Part shown: positions 10,704 through 20,884 of the stretch, in pieces
Numbering within the stretch: the stretch's first letter is position 1
Layout of the letters: every line of letters begins with the position of its first letter
From: Phytophthora colocasiae
Taxonomy: Eukaryota; Oomycota; Peronosporomycetes; Peronosporales; Peronosporaceae
Reading direction: 5' to 3'
Assembly (NCBI GenBank): GCA_018806915.1
Contig: JAGKQI010000052.1
Coordinates: forward strand, 496,001 to 560,000
DNA length: 64,000 nt
Program-made: the position numbers and the translations under genes
The notes under the pieces: model-generated
Database searches by the model: none
What the model was told of the DNA's origin: nothing
The model's input: only the letters and a program-made list of their open reading frames with translations

Positions 10704-12509
10704 ATGGTGTCTGCAGCTCTGCGTGTAGCTCTGCTCGGTATATTGTGCCTCGATGTTCATGGCTACAGTGATATCGAGTCGGTGTTGCGAGATTATTCGG
10801 TTTTTACAGAGCCTGTGCCTCCTTCACGCCTTAACTCGGCGTTGGAACAATTAGTTGGAGACTTGAACTTCTCCAGTTTCCCAAACAATTTACAACGTGC
10901 CATGCTTTGGAGTTCTGGCTGGGTCCGAGCAATTCCTCAAGGTGCAAGCTCCAGCTCTGGCTCAGATGCATCGGACCAATACGTTCAAGTTTACGTCCAA
11001 TGTGGCATCACCATGAGCAACATCTTCCCGCCGTTATCAACATTTGAAAATGAGAGCTCATGCCCGATCAAACCGTGCAAAGCAGGCGTCCTTACATTTA
11101 CCGAGTCAATCTGTGACCCGAGTTTTGTGGAGAGCAAGAGTCTGTGTGCTGTGAGCCCCGAAGCTGATTCTTTTGACGCCGCCCTCGAACCAAGACAAGG
11201 TCCAATGTGGTCCAAGGACGGCCAAGTTGGCGATAGGTTTGACCCGCAATTGTTTCGCTTCGATAATGGCAGTGCCAACATTACTACAAGTGTCTACATG
11301 CTGGCACAGACTGGCTCGTGGAGCATTGACGACGATACGTGTCCCAATGGCGCAATATTCATCGTCCCCTGTCGAAAAGTTAGCGCAGATGAAATTCAAG
11401 GCACGTGGTGTAAACCAGCAATCGAGTCGTGGGTGTACGAATGGGCGAAAAATGAAACAAATAGCAGTGGAAGCACTACTGAATTGAACAGCGATACCAA
11501 TTCCAGTATCACTGTACCAGCAATCTTTGGAATTATCGTCGCTTGTGGTGTAGTCATCCTCGTTGTTGGCTGGATTTTCATTCATCGAAAGCGTTTCACT
11601 GACACGAATCACATTCCTGGTGGTTTATGGGACGAAGAAGCGATTATCTCCAACCGAATTCCTCGGGAAAAAGTGAAAACTCTCAAGCTCATCAGTCGTG
11701 GCGCCTTTGGAGAAGTGTATACTGGACTGTACAACGACGATCAAGTCGCAGTCAAGATGCTGCTTCCCAGTACCCGTCGTGACATGAAAATGGTGAACGA
11801 ATTCCTTGCAGAAGCGAAACTAACTGCAATGATGGATCACCCTCGCATCGTTTCCTTCATCGGTGTCGCCTGGGATTCCTTTTCCGATTTGTGTGTCGTA
11901 TTGGAGTTCATGGATGGTGGTGACTTGCGCTCGCTGTTAAGTAACTACGAGAGATCTGGACATTCCGTTGGATTTGACCATGAGAAAGTGACGATTGCAC
12001 TTCATGTTGCTCACGCTCTCACGTACTTGCACTCTCTCCAGCCTCCAGTGATTCACCGTGATTTAAAGTCGAGGAATATATTACTGAACGAAATGCACGA
12101 AGCTAAAGTTACTGATTTCGGGATTTCTCGAGAACGGCTGGACCGAACGATGACCGCTGGAGTGGGAACGTCGTTGTGGATGGCTCCGGAGGTGATGACG
12201 GGTGAGAAATACGACGATAAGGCAGATATTTTCTCGTTCGGAGTGGTTTTGTCCGAGTTGGACCTTCATACGTTACCATACACCGCTGCCAGATACGAGA
12301 TGCAGCAGTCCCAAGGCCGACAGATGACGGATGCTACACTTCTTCAAGGAGTGGCGATGGGCACCATTTGCGTGAATTTCTCGGATGTAGGCCCTCAATC
12401 GGTGATCGATCTTGGTAATGCATGTGTTTCAGTAGATCCTGCTAACCGACCAAGTGCAGCGGAAGCTCTTTTCAAGCTTCAAACGATATTGTCCAAGGAA
12501 TTATATTGA
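10704..12509 (+). CDS. Receptor-like TKL protein kinase
   Basis: Single exon of 601 residues. Residues 1-21 form a signal peptide. The ectodomain (about 22-268) has scattered cysteines and N-glycosylation sites and resembles no named ligand-binding fold that I recognise. One membrane helix lies at about 270-294 (IFGIIVACGVVILVVGWIF). The cytoplasmic kinase starts near 326: glycine loop SRGAFGEVYTG, catalytic lysine in VAVKML, HRDLKSRN near 450, DFG near 471 and MAPEV near 494, so all catalytic residues are present. The RDLKSRN and GTSLWMAPEV motifs place it in the tyrosine-kinase-like (TKL) group, which is strongly expanded in oomycetes. It is probably a surface receptor signalling to the cytoplasm; the ligand is unknown. 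It is divergent from the lamin gene. Confidence 0.92.
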   Translation: MVSAALRVALLGILCLDVHGYSDIESVLRDYSVFTEPVPPSRLNSALEQLVGDLNFSSFPNNLQRAMLWSSGWVRAIPQGASSSSGSDASDQYVQVYVQCGITMSNIFPPLSTFENESSCPIKPCKAGVLTFTESICDPSFVESKSLCAVSPEADSFDAALEPRQGPMWSKDGQVGDRFDPQLFRFDNGSANITTSVYMLAQTGSWSIDDDTCPNGAIFIVPCRKVSADEIQGTWCKPAIESWVYEWAKNETNSSGSTTELNSDTNSSITVPAIFGIIVACGVVILVVGWIFIHRKRFTDTNHIPGGLWDEEAIISNRIPREKVKTLKLISRGAFGEVYTGLYNDDQVAVKMLLPSTRRDMKMVNEFLAEAKLTAMMDHPRIVSFIGVAWDSFSDLCVVLEFMDGGDLRSLLSNYERSGHSVGFDHEKVTIALHVAHALTYLHSLQPPVIHRDLKSRNILLNEMHEAKVTDFGISRERLDRTMTAGVGTSLWMAPEVMTGEKYDDKADIFSFGVVLSELDLHTLPYTAARYEMQQSQGRQMTDATLLQGVAMGTICVNFSDVGPQSVIDLGNACVSVDPANRPSAAEALFKLQTILSKELY

Positions 12510-13214
12510 TATCGTCATTCTGCGCATCAGCGATTGAAGCTATCTGAGGATGCACTCGGAGGTGCCACCGTAAATGCTGTCTTCATCTCATGTCCCGCTA
12601 ATGGTGTCCTACTTCAATAGTAAAGCTCTAATTAAAAAAGTGTACCCGACACTTTACCAAGGACACAGAACCCGCTCTCTCTTGAATATCACATTCAGTC
12701 GTCGGGATATTGGGCTGCGTGTTGTCGTCGCTGGATGTATCAACGATACAGCGCGACTTCCAGTGACTGGAGGGGTGCACAAGACGCTCTAGTTAGTAGC
12801 TATTTCCATTTTAGCATCGAAAAGAAAACAACGGAAAGGCACTTACCTTCGCGTTTAGAGGCAGATTTCAAACTGAATGAAAGTCAAGGCTGTCGGAAGA
12901 TATATGTCCTCAGCAGAGTGAAGGCTGCATATAGGAGTGATGATCATCATAGACTATACAAACATCAAGTACACCAGCTAAGATGGCTACACAGCATAGT
13001 TCTAGGGTTAGGTGATTCTATCGAGACGATATCGAGACGATATCTACGTATGCCGACATAGGCCCCGACATATCTGCTGCAGATAAGTCGGGCGGATAAG
13101 CTATATATGGAAGGCGTCCACTGGTGTTCTGTATACAGTATTGCCTCAGCGTCCGGATCTGCGCGTAATTCTGATAAGTACGATGAAGTACTTCGATCAC
13201 GAAGACCCCATGTC
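12510..13214. other. Intergenic, no gene recognised
   Basis: About 700 bases. The only pattern I see is a short direct repeat of ATCGAGACGAT near 13018-13043. This stretch is the 3' flank of the kinase gene and of the helicase pseudogene (minus strand). Confidence 0.4.
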
Positions 13215-14600
13215 CTGTGTTGGAGGCTAATAGCAGTCACCAACTCACTCTGCGCGATGTCAACACTCGGATCGGCGATCTTCTCCATTAGTAGCCGATC
13301 CAGATGCTGGCGAATCGACTTGATCAACACTCCGATCCGAGCTACAGCGTTGAAACGGATAAATCCATCCAGTGTCAGCAGATTCTTTTCGTGGGCCACC
13401 TCTAGTTGACCTCCAAAGAGCAGCAACGCATATGGATTCGCCATGGTGCTTTCCCGCACGAAAATCTTGGAAGTCTGAACCAGCTCCGTACACTAGAGCC
13501 ACGTGGAGTCGTTATTGTTTTGGGAGAAATTACACGACGAAGGGTAGGAACACTCGCTCACGTTGTCCTGCCTCAGTTGTCGAGCGTACAAAGTATCGGA
13601 TCTGCTTGGCGTTATGATCCTCTTCGACCGCACCATGCGCAGCTTGGAAGTACTTCTGCTCCGGATACACCACTTGAGCCACGTTCGCATACAGACCCGC
13701 ACAAAGCGCAGCTTTGATAATACGCGGTGCATCTGGTTCATCGTGGATATCGTTGGCTCCTTGAGGTTTGTTCCTTGGTGACTCGCCAACAGTTCGGAAG
13801 GCTGCAATGTCGACCAATTCCTGGACCGCAGCATCGATAGCCTCCTCATTCGGAGGCTCAATCGCCTTAGACAAGAAGCCCTTAATTGAGCCGAACTCCA
13901 GCTTTTTGATCTGCAAGCAGAGCTGTTCCAGCGAGACACGGTAGATCTCAGCAGATAGCTGAGCATCCATAGCGGCGAAGCGCTTCCGTGAGAACAACCG
14001 GTAGCATGTGCCAGCTTGTACTCGTCCTGCACGACCTTTTCGCTGATCACAGGCAGCACGAGATGCCCAGCAGTCCAGCAACTGCGAACGACGGGCACGA
14101 TTGTCATATACCATCTCCTTAACCTTTCCGGAGTCGATAACAGCCGTGATATCGTCGATAGTGATCGATGTTTCAGCGACATTCGTACTCACGATCACCT
14201 TAATCTTGCCAGAAGGAGCAGACTTGAACACCATTGCCTGATCAGCCCCAGAAAGAGAACCATGAGCCCATAGCTCCGAAGAAAGCCCTCCGTTGCCGTG
14301 CATCAGCATCTTAACCAAGCGCTTGATCTCAGACCTGGTAAGAAAACAAGGATTGCTGGCGGACTAGGTGGACGATAAGGTCGTAATCGATCTTGGAATC
14401 ATCCACCCGCGCTGCAATCTCTTCTGCTGTCATCTCGGAGAGAGGTTTCTGCTTCTCTTCCTCTTCGCCATCCTTCTTTTTATGCTTTTTGTCCTTCAGC
14501 AAATACTTCGGCACTTCGTAACGAGTTTGATCAAGAACCTCCTCCAAAAAGTTGCACTCGACCGGGGTACGTAAAGCCTGGGATGCTTAAGAGCGAAGAC
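13215..14600 (-). pseudogene. DEAH-box RNA helicase (DHX36/DHX57-like) pseudogene, 3' part
   Basis: Remnant of a large DEAH helicase, broken over at least four frames. In gene order: IPGFTYP and VECNFLEEVL (about 14595-14545), ILVFLPG (motif IV, about 14345), STNVAETSITIDD (motif V), QRKGRAGRVQAGTCYR (motif VI, about 14040), then a jump from VDIAAF (about 13800) to the segment ending RIIKAALCAGLY. This jump omits the winged-helix and ratchet domains (about 150 residues in relatives). The C-terminal OB-fold end is NPYALLLFGGQLEV to SVDIAQSELVTAI, stopping near 13230. The first RecA domain, with the P-loop and DEAH box, is absent. It is clearly non-functional and probably left over from a duplication of a full gene elsewhere. 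Confidence 0.85.
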
Positions 14601-14904
14601 GTGTATGCAGACACATAACCTGCTCTTTAGATTTGATTGAAGAAACAAGTGCCTTGTTCTTCTAAAAACTGTGAGTAGTTTGCTGGACTTTAACCAAGTG
14701 AATTAACTACTAACCCTCAAGACTGACAGTGTCTTTGTAGCACGATGTTTCTGGTAAATGAACGATCGTTTTTGAATTGATGCGAGAAAACTGTTCCGAA
14801 ATCTAGCTGAATTCTCTGTGGCATTGCAATTTCTTAACGTCGCTTTCAATCTCAGGAAGAAGAGAATGACCATGGCATTCCAGAATCTGCCCCCTCAAGG
14901 AAAG
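14601..14904. other. Intergenic, no gene recognised
   Basis: About 300 bases between the helicase relic and the CRN gene. Two ATGs at 14866 and 14872 are in frame with the CRN gene and could extend its start, but the family normally starts at the later ATG. Confidence 0.4.
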
Positions 14905-15840
14905 ATGAAGCTCTTCTGTGCGATCGTTGGGGTGGCGGAAAGCGCGTTCGATGTGGACATCGCTGAAGACGCTTCGGTGTTCACGTTGAAGAATGCAATC
15001 AGAGCGGAGCCAAAGTTTGGCTACCCTAACAGCAAACTGCGGCTCTTCTTGGCGAAGAGTAAGGAAGGAGAATGGCTGGATGGGCCTGGCGCGACAGCTG
15101 TGGTCTCCGATGACCTTCAACATTTCACACCGATGAACCCCACCCTGAAAGTTGGGATTGACGAGTACTTCGGATCGAATTTTCACCCAGGTGAGGGCCA
15201 AGTTCACGTGTTGGTGGAGATCTCGGAGATGCCACCGAGAAAAAAGCAGAGAGTGGGTGATGATGGAACTGAGCAGATATTACCAGAAGTATTGGACATG
15301 ATGAAGCTTGGACAGAGCTTAAATCGTGACAGGGACCTGGCTCCTGACTCGTTGTTGAGAACCCCAACACAATTTATTGGTGTAGCTTTGGAGAGGGGAT
15401 TGTACGTCCGACAAGAGTATTGGGATGTCTACAAGATCCTGAATGAAAAATTGGCTCAGAATAAGAGCAAACGAGTTCTCATGATTGGCAGTCCTGGCAT
15501 TGGGAAGTCGGTATTTGGAGTGTTTTTGCTGCTGCTGTTCATGTCAGAGCACAAGAATGTGGCCTATCGACCTCTTCATGGAGTTAATGAAGTGTACTAC
15601 TTCACTTGGGACGCTGTTAATAACAAGAACTGCTACAAAGTATCATTGCAACCAGTTTCTGGACATCGTTACGAGGGGTTATTTGATGGCAATGACGACG
15701 GTAACGCCTGGTATCTTGGATTTGAGCATTCCTACCTGTTCGCGAGTCCACGCACAGACAACTACAATGCGTTTGTGAAAGAAAGATGTGCTACTATCTA
15801 CATGAATCCATGGATGGGCAATACCGTATGTATTGAGTGA
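14905..15840 (+). CDS. Crinkler (CRN) family effector, short form with P-loop NTPase start
   Basis: 311 residues from ATG 14905, chosen because CRNs typically start M-x-LFCAIVG; ATG 14866 would add 13 residues. The N-terminal header is ubiquitin-like and has the defining LRLFLAK (LxLFLAK) motif at residues 45-51, EWLDGPG just after, and HVLVEI near 101, a variant of the HVLVxxP end of the header. A basic RKKQRV stretch (112-117) could be a nuclear signal. From about 150 a P-loop NTPase domain begins: RTPTQFIG, then Walker A GSPGIGKS at 195-202. The gene stops at residue 311, before the rest of such an NTPase domain would be complete, so the C-terminus is probably truncated. CRNs are oomycete proteins delivered to host nuclei. 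The next gene is also an effector. Confidence 0.88.
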   Translation: MKLFCAIVGVAESAFDVDIAEDASVFTLKNAIRAEPKFGYPNSKLRLFLAKSKEGEWLDGPGATAVVSDDLQHFTPMNPTLKVGIDEYFGSNFHPGEGQVHVLVEISEMPPRKKQRVGDDGTEQILPEVLDMMKLGQSLNRDRDLAPDSLLRTPTQFIGVALERGLYVRQEYWDVYKILNEKLAQNKSKRVLMIGSPGIGKSVFGVFLLLLFMSEHKNVAYRPLHGVNEVYYFTWDAVNNKNCYKVSLQPVSGHRYEGLFDGNDDGNAWYLGFEHSYLFASPRTDNYNAFVKERCATIYMNPWMGNTVCIE

Positions 15841-16026
15841 AATGACCATAAGGAGATGGCTGTTCTTGTGTAGCCGAAAGTTTATGGTAAGTTTTGCAAA
15901 GCCTTGATTTCACGAGCTTTGCTTTGCTCCCCTAATCCGACCAGCGCATGGACTCCTTGGCTGGAGCTATCAAGGACAGTGTCATTGTGTGATTCGACAC
16001 TCGTCGCATAGAGATCCAGATACAGA

Positions 16027-17553
16027 ATGTCCGGCAAGCCCGGCTTGATTTCTTACGCTTTGTGGTTGGTGCTGCTCTCTGTGTTTGCTTTGACGCTGGG
16101 TGTCGATGCAGTGAACGATGACAAGAGGCTTTTACGCTCTGAGCTCTCCGGGGCCTCTATTGAATCCGACGACAACTTGGAAGATCGAACACTGAGTAAC
16201 TGGAAAATACTCGTAAAAGTTGGCAGCAGGACGAAAGCCGACAAACTTTTTACAAAACATGGCGTGGGCAAGACGACTTCAAATCTGTTTGACACTAATG
16301 CTTTCGGGGCGTGGTTTGTCGCAGTACAATTCGCCTACACTAAGAACCCCGCAATGGCAAAGGTGGATATGGTCTCGTCGCTAACAGCTCGGTACGGCGA
16401 TCAAAAGCTGGCGAAGATGTTAGCCACCACTGAACCTGATAAGTTTATCCGGGAAATGAAGGCAATTCAACTAAATAACTGGCAACAGGACAAGCGGACA
16501 GTGGGGTATGTGTTTAAAATGCTAAAGCTTGACAAGGAACAGGATAAACTCTTTGAGAGCCCACTCTTCGCAACGTGGATAGCTTACGCGACCAAACTGG
16601 ATAACGAAAATCCGTTAGATGATATCTTCTCGACATTGAAGACACACTACGATGGGAAAGCGTTCGCTACTCTGTTATTGAACGTCAAGGACTCTGACGA
16701 CTCCATTGTTATTGCGGATAAACTGGAGGTTCTTCTGTTGAAAAGTTGGCAACGGGAGGAGAAAAATGTGGTTGACGTTTACAAGTTGCTAAAACTCGAC
16801 GACGAAGGCGACCAATTTTTCCAGGACCCACTTGTTGTCACTTTGATCCGGTATGCGACGATGGTGGACAAGAAAGACTCGTTCTCTGGTGTCTTTTCAC
16901 TCCTTCAAGCCCGCTACAATGATGAAAAGCTTACGGATATGTTCATGGCGATGAGGAGTTGGTGGCCTCATAACGTCCTAACAGAGCAGCTGGAGGATCT
17001 ACTACTGAAGAAGTGGCAAAGAGAAGGGATGACTTTGAAGGATGTTTTCAAACTGCTCAAGCTTGAGGAAGAAGGGGACGATCTGTTCAGCAATAAGCTA
17101 CTTTCCACTTGGGTCTCGTATGTCGTTAGATTGGAGAAGGACCCGTACACTGTCGTCATGTCCACGCTCAAGAGTACCTACGGAGAACAGAAGCTAACAG
17201 ATATTATCGTCCAAGCACGTGATAATCCGACTATGTTGACACTCGTAGAAGAATTAGAGAAAGTCATGTTCAAGGACTGGGTCAAGGCTAAGTACTCAGT
17301 CAGTGACGCGTTTGTCCGTCTGAAACTAACCTCGGAGGGCGAAGAAGTTTTTGAGAGCGCAGCATTTAGCACTTGGATGGCTTACGCAAAAGAGTTTGAG
17401 CGGACAAATGCGGATGAGGCAGTTGTTGCAGTACTTAAAGAGCATTTCGGAGACGACTTGCCCAAGATAATCGCTAAGACTAAATCCCAGATAGCGTGGG
17501 ATCTTGAAGACGACTTATACGTTGTCCTCGATCGGCTGCAGAAGCTGCTCTAA
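16027..17553 (+). CDS. RXLR effector with five (L)WY units
   Basis: 508 residues, single exon, ATG 16027. The signal peptide spans about 1-28 (cleavage after VDA). RLLR at 34-37 is a perfect RXLR, followed by an acidic NLEDR at 50-54 in the EER position. The rest is five tandem helical units of about 90 residues. The unit-opening tryptophan is seen as SNWK, NNWQ, KSWQ, KKWQ and KDWV, each followed by a conserved helix (FKMLKLDKE, YKLLKLDDE, FKLLKLEEE, FVRLKLTSE) and an FxTWxxY-type second core (ATWIAYA, STWVSYV, STWMAYA). This is the LWY tandem architecture known from Phytophthora effectors such as PSR2. It is secreted and expected to act inside host cells; the target is unknown. It sits 186 bp after the CRN gene, so two translocated effectors lie side by side. 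Confidence 0.95.
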   Translation: MSGKPGLISYALWLVLLSVFALTLGVDAVNDDKRLLRSELSGASIESDDNLEDRTLSNWKILVKVGSRTKADKLFTKHGVGKTTSNLFDTNAFGAWFVAVQFAYTKNPAMAKVDMVSSLTARYGDQKLAKMLATTEPDKFIREMKAIQLNNWQQDKRTVGYVFKMLKLDKEQDKLFESPLFATWIAYATKLDNENPLDDIFSTLKTHYDGKAFATLLLNVKDSDDSIVIADKLEVLLLKSWQREEKNVVDVYKLLKLDDEGDQFFQDPLVVTLIRYATMVDKKDSFSGVFSLLQARYNDEKLTDMFMAMRSWWPHNVLTEQLEDLLLKKWQREGMTLKDVFKLLKLEEEGDDLFSNKLLSTWVSYVVRLEKDPYTVVMSTLKSTYGEQKLTDIIVQARDNPTMLTLVEELEKVMFKDWVKAKYSVSDAFVRLKLTSEGEEVFESAAFSTWMAYAKEFERTNADEAVVAVLKEHFGDDLPKIIAKTKSQIAWDLEDDLYVVLDRLQKLL

Positions 17554-17935
17554 GAGGTAATGACCGAAAACCGGGGCATTAACTTGAAATTATTAGAATA
17601 CAGCCTGCATTTTTTTCCAGTCCGAGATTTCTTGTTTTTGGGTAATGTAGATATATTGTGTTAAAACTTCCTGTTCGAAGTTGGCTACGCAATAGGAAGA
17701 TTTTTGTTTTGACAATAATGCATACTTGTACTTACGAAGTAATTCATTATCCCGTAGTTTCAATAAATATGAAATTCAATTACCACAACACTAACAGCGC
17801 TTCCGGGGACTTAATTCAACCCAAGCTGCGCAAGAGCGAGGTGGCAGGTGCTTCCAGCATTTCCGTCACATTCGACTGACACCTTCTCAGCTGCATCACA
17901 GAGCTTAGTGTTGCCGAATTGCTACGACTATTCAC
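17554..17935. other. Intergenic, A/T-rich, no gene recognised
   Basis: About 380 bases downstream of the RXLR gene, A/T-rich with an AATAAATATG stretch near 17762 that could serve polyadenylation. No coding signal. Confidence 0.4.
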
Positions 17936-18655
17936 TTAAGAACACGTAACCCTTTGGATATACTCTTTGTTCTTAGCACATTGGTTGTAGTTTTGCGGAG
18001 AATTCATCATCGCAGCAACGCTATAAATCCCTGGCTGACGAATCAATACTTCACCATCAGCAACATGGAAGAAGTCAGATTTGACTGTGTTCCACAGCAG
18101 CTTACGCGTAGTTAGCGAACGGAACGAGACTAGCGCTGACATCTTTTTGCAGTTTCTCCAATTCTTCCTGCTGGCCGCGCAACTTGGCTTCTAGAGCTAA
18201 CTCGTTCACCGCAGACAGGATCCAGCTCAATAGAGTATTTTGCCGTTCTCATGGAGCAAAGAAAGCGGAACTGAACACTAAAAGATAGACAGAGGACCCC
18301 ACCTTGCCCAAATTCCACTGTCACCGGGAATGTGGTCGCATCCTCAACCTCAGTATCTCAAATGCAACAGATGAACTGCTAAAGAATCGTTCCTTTCACT
18401 GGCAAAAATGGATTGTACTAACGGAGACATCGAAAAAAACCTTTCCATTTGGGAAAAGTCCATTGCCTGGTCCACATAACCAGCTTAGCTTCAGGCCCTT
18501 CAACCGTACCGTTATCTCCTTGCAAAACAAAGAGCATTGAATATCCAGTGTCGACAGAAGCGCGTCAACGACCACAAGCGCCAATTCCTACTTCAGCGTC
18601 AAGAAGAATATCGTCAAGCCCGCCAGAGCCCCTCTCGGTTGTAACAATCCGTTTT
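17936..18655 (-). pseudogene. C1q/TNF-like family relic, inverted copy
   Basis: Read on the minus strand, pieces of the gene at 18798-19591 appear in order but in changing frames: EAKLVMWTRQWTFPKWK (about 18500-18450), then VEFGQGGVLCLSFSVQF and RTAKYSIELDPV (about 18315-18210), then RKLLWNTVKSDFF and DGEVLIRQPGIYSV (about 18110-18020). The C-terminal half of the jelly-roll domain is missing. It lies head to head with the intact-looking copy, so the pair arose by an inverted duplication. Confidence 0.75.
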
Positions 18656-18797
18656 TGCCGGTGAAAGTAACCAATCTTTTGCAGTTTGTCGTCTGTAGCA
18701 TGGCGTCGTCGCGGGATATCGAGGCTGAGGGTGTTACTATATTCTATCCTCCTACCTCTATGTTCTCCGTCTCAAGGACGACAAGCTTAGTATCTGG

Positions 18798-19591
18798 ATG
18801 GAGGACAGAACGAGTAAGAAGCAATGGTACAAGAGTGATATGGTGAAAAGTGACTACGTGAGTTCAACCAACTCGATTACGGATGCATCATCTCTCGACT
18901 ACTTCAAGGTAAGGTGTTCAACTTCTTGTAAACGTAGATATGAAGTAGTAGATCTCTGAATGTTGGTTTTGTGTAGTATTTCCAAGGTTCCCTTGACTGT
19001 GAATCGGCCAACTGTGGTGACGTCCAACGATCATTGGAAATGAAACTGGATGGGACTCTTTGTCTATCGTTTGCTGTTCAATTACGTCTTCTTGGCTCAA
19101 GAAGAGTGGCACAGTATTTTTTTGACCTGGATCCATTACCCGTTGAACGGATCGACGCGGTGGAATCAAAGCTTCGAGATCTACAGGAAGAAATTGAACG
19201 GCTTCGTCAAGATATCAGCACTGGTCGAGCCCTTCCGTTCGGCCGGCTTGACGCTTTTTCCAAGGGTGTATCTACGCGACTGCTGTTGTGGAACCCAGTG
19301 GAATCTGTCCTGTTTACTGTAGCTAATGGTGAAGTGTTGATACGCCAACCGGGGGTGTATAGTATTACCGCTGTGGTGGACAACTCCCCCAGTGGCATCG
19401 ACCATGGTGTTAAGCTGTTGAAGAACAACGTGTGTGTTCGAGAGGCCGTCTGCTACATGGTGAATAATCGCTGCTTCTCAACGACTCTAAGCTCTGTTTT
19501 GCAGCTCGATGAGGGTGACAAGGTGTCAGTGTTATGCGAGGGAACCATTGAAGGCATTTGTTACTTGGTTATTGCTCAACTTGGGCAATGA
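18798..19591 (+). CDS. C1q/TNF-like domain protein (5' end possibly frameshifted)
   Basis: Exons up to 18908 and 18977-19591, joined in frame across a GTAAGG..GTGTAG intron of 68 nt. The second exon encodes LCLSFAVQLRLL, a short coiled coil (VESKLRDLQEEIERLRQDI) and a C-terminal domain whose pattern (LLLWNPVESVLFTVANG, IRQPGVYSIT, LLKNN, QLDEGDKVSVLCEG, YLVIAQLGQ) fits the C1q/TNF jelly-roll fold. Upstream, ATG 18700 opens a frame that resembles the N-terminus of the relic at 19777, but it shifts near 18760 before YVLRLKDDKLSIW. Either 7-8 bases were lost and the real start is now ATG 18798, or the sequence has an indel. There is no signal peptide. The function is unknown; two decayed copies flank it. 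Confidence 0.6.
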
Positions 19592-19776
19592 GAGAACTGG
19601 AATTAACTTTCGTTCAGTTTGTTTCGTGCTGGAAATCGTTAGTTAAACAACAAGTTGTAATACATTGGCCAACTCGGGAACGCATGGCTGTATTGTAAGT
19701 TTTCCAAGTAGTTCAAAGGCCGTTCCACATTTCTGGAACTGGCCGTTGTTCATGTAGTTGCCATTTTACTGTGTCA

Positions 19777-20880
19777 ATGCCAAAGACCACACGTAAAACA
19801 TCGTGGTCGCGATCGCGATCTCGCCCACACACCCACGTCAAGAAAAGCACATACAAATGCACGCGAAGTCAAAATGAACTACTGGAGAGCAAAGTGATGA
19901 CTGTGGAGGGTTTCCGGCAGTCATGAGCGTCGCTCGAGATCTAGACGCCGATCGTCAAGTAGAAGTCGAAAACGTAGTAGTCGCGATTTGAAGCGTTTGC
20001 GACTGGAATCCGACAACGTAATTCAACCAAACTCTGGTCAGGAATGAGAAGAAAAGATGGCGAAACGTGTGGAACAATTGGAAAACGATGTTAGTCGTCG
20101 ATTCTCCCAGCTTGAACAGCAATTAAAAGCTTTACGAGCGCAAGATTTGTAGGATCAGAAGGAATCAACGCAAGTGGTGAAGGTGACATCAAACACCTCG
20201 AAACCGAGAGTACTGGTCAAGCTGATATCGTGAAATAAGCATCGGAAGGAACTCACCGCGGCTCCTTGCGGAGGAATCCAGTAACCCGTCTAGAACACGA
20301 GATCTTCAAACTGTTGCTGACAGTCATCCAGCTGAAGATGTGACTACATTTCAGCCGTCTCCGTCGAATGCTTACCGTTATAAGCTCCAACTCAAAGACC
20401 ACAAGTTGAGTATCTGAAGGACTGAACCTGTAAAAAGTTATGGTACAAGGAGGGCTGAAATACAAACACATATATCTGCGTAATACGATCTAAAACTTGG
20501 GATATGATCTAACCATCGAATAGTGTTTCCAAGATGCCCTTAACTGTGAGCTTGACCAGAGATCATTGGAGTTTTTTCAAGATGGGACCATCCACCTGTC
20601 GTTTGCTGTCGAAGTTCGTCTCCTTCGCTCCACGAGAGTAGCAAAATACACTTTTGAGCTGGATCATGTCTCGGTTGAGCGAGTTAATATGGTAGTCTTT
20701 AACGAGGACTCCCAAGTTCCAGAACCAGAACCTACATTTTCTGCAACAAAACACTTGAAACTCTACAAATTCGTACCAACTCCATATTTGATCTCCAAAC
20801 CTGAAGTATTCTCTATCTACAGCAATACAGCCGTCACCTTGTGTCAGAAGGCGTCCGTCCTACTTAAGTATGGGGGCGGG
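19777..20880 (+). pseudogene. C1q/TNF-like family relic with Arg-Ser-rich N-terminus
   Basis: Third copy, with several stops and frame changes. From ATG 19777 it reads KTSWSRSRSRPH; after a stop near 19925 comes RRSRSRRRSSSRSRKRSS (about 19925-19990), a typical RS-rich stretch. Then a coiled coil (KRVEQLENDVSRRFSQLEQQ, 20060-20125), a stop, YRYKLQLKDHKLSI near 20363 followed by TGA, and after the intron position CFQDALNCEL (20524) and LSFAVEVRLLRSTRVAKYTF. The jelly-roll end is scrambled (FSIYSNTAVT near 20810). It shows that the ancestral family member had an RS-rich head joined to a C1q-like tail. Confidence 0.65.
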
Positions 20881-20884
20881 CTTT

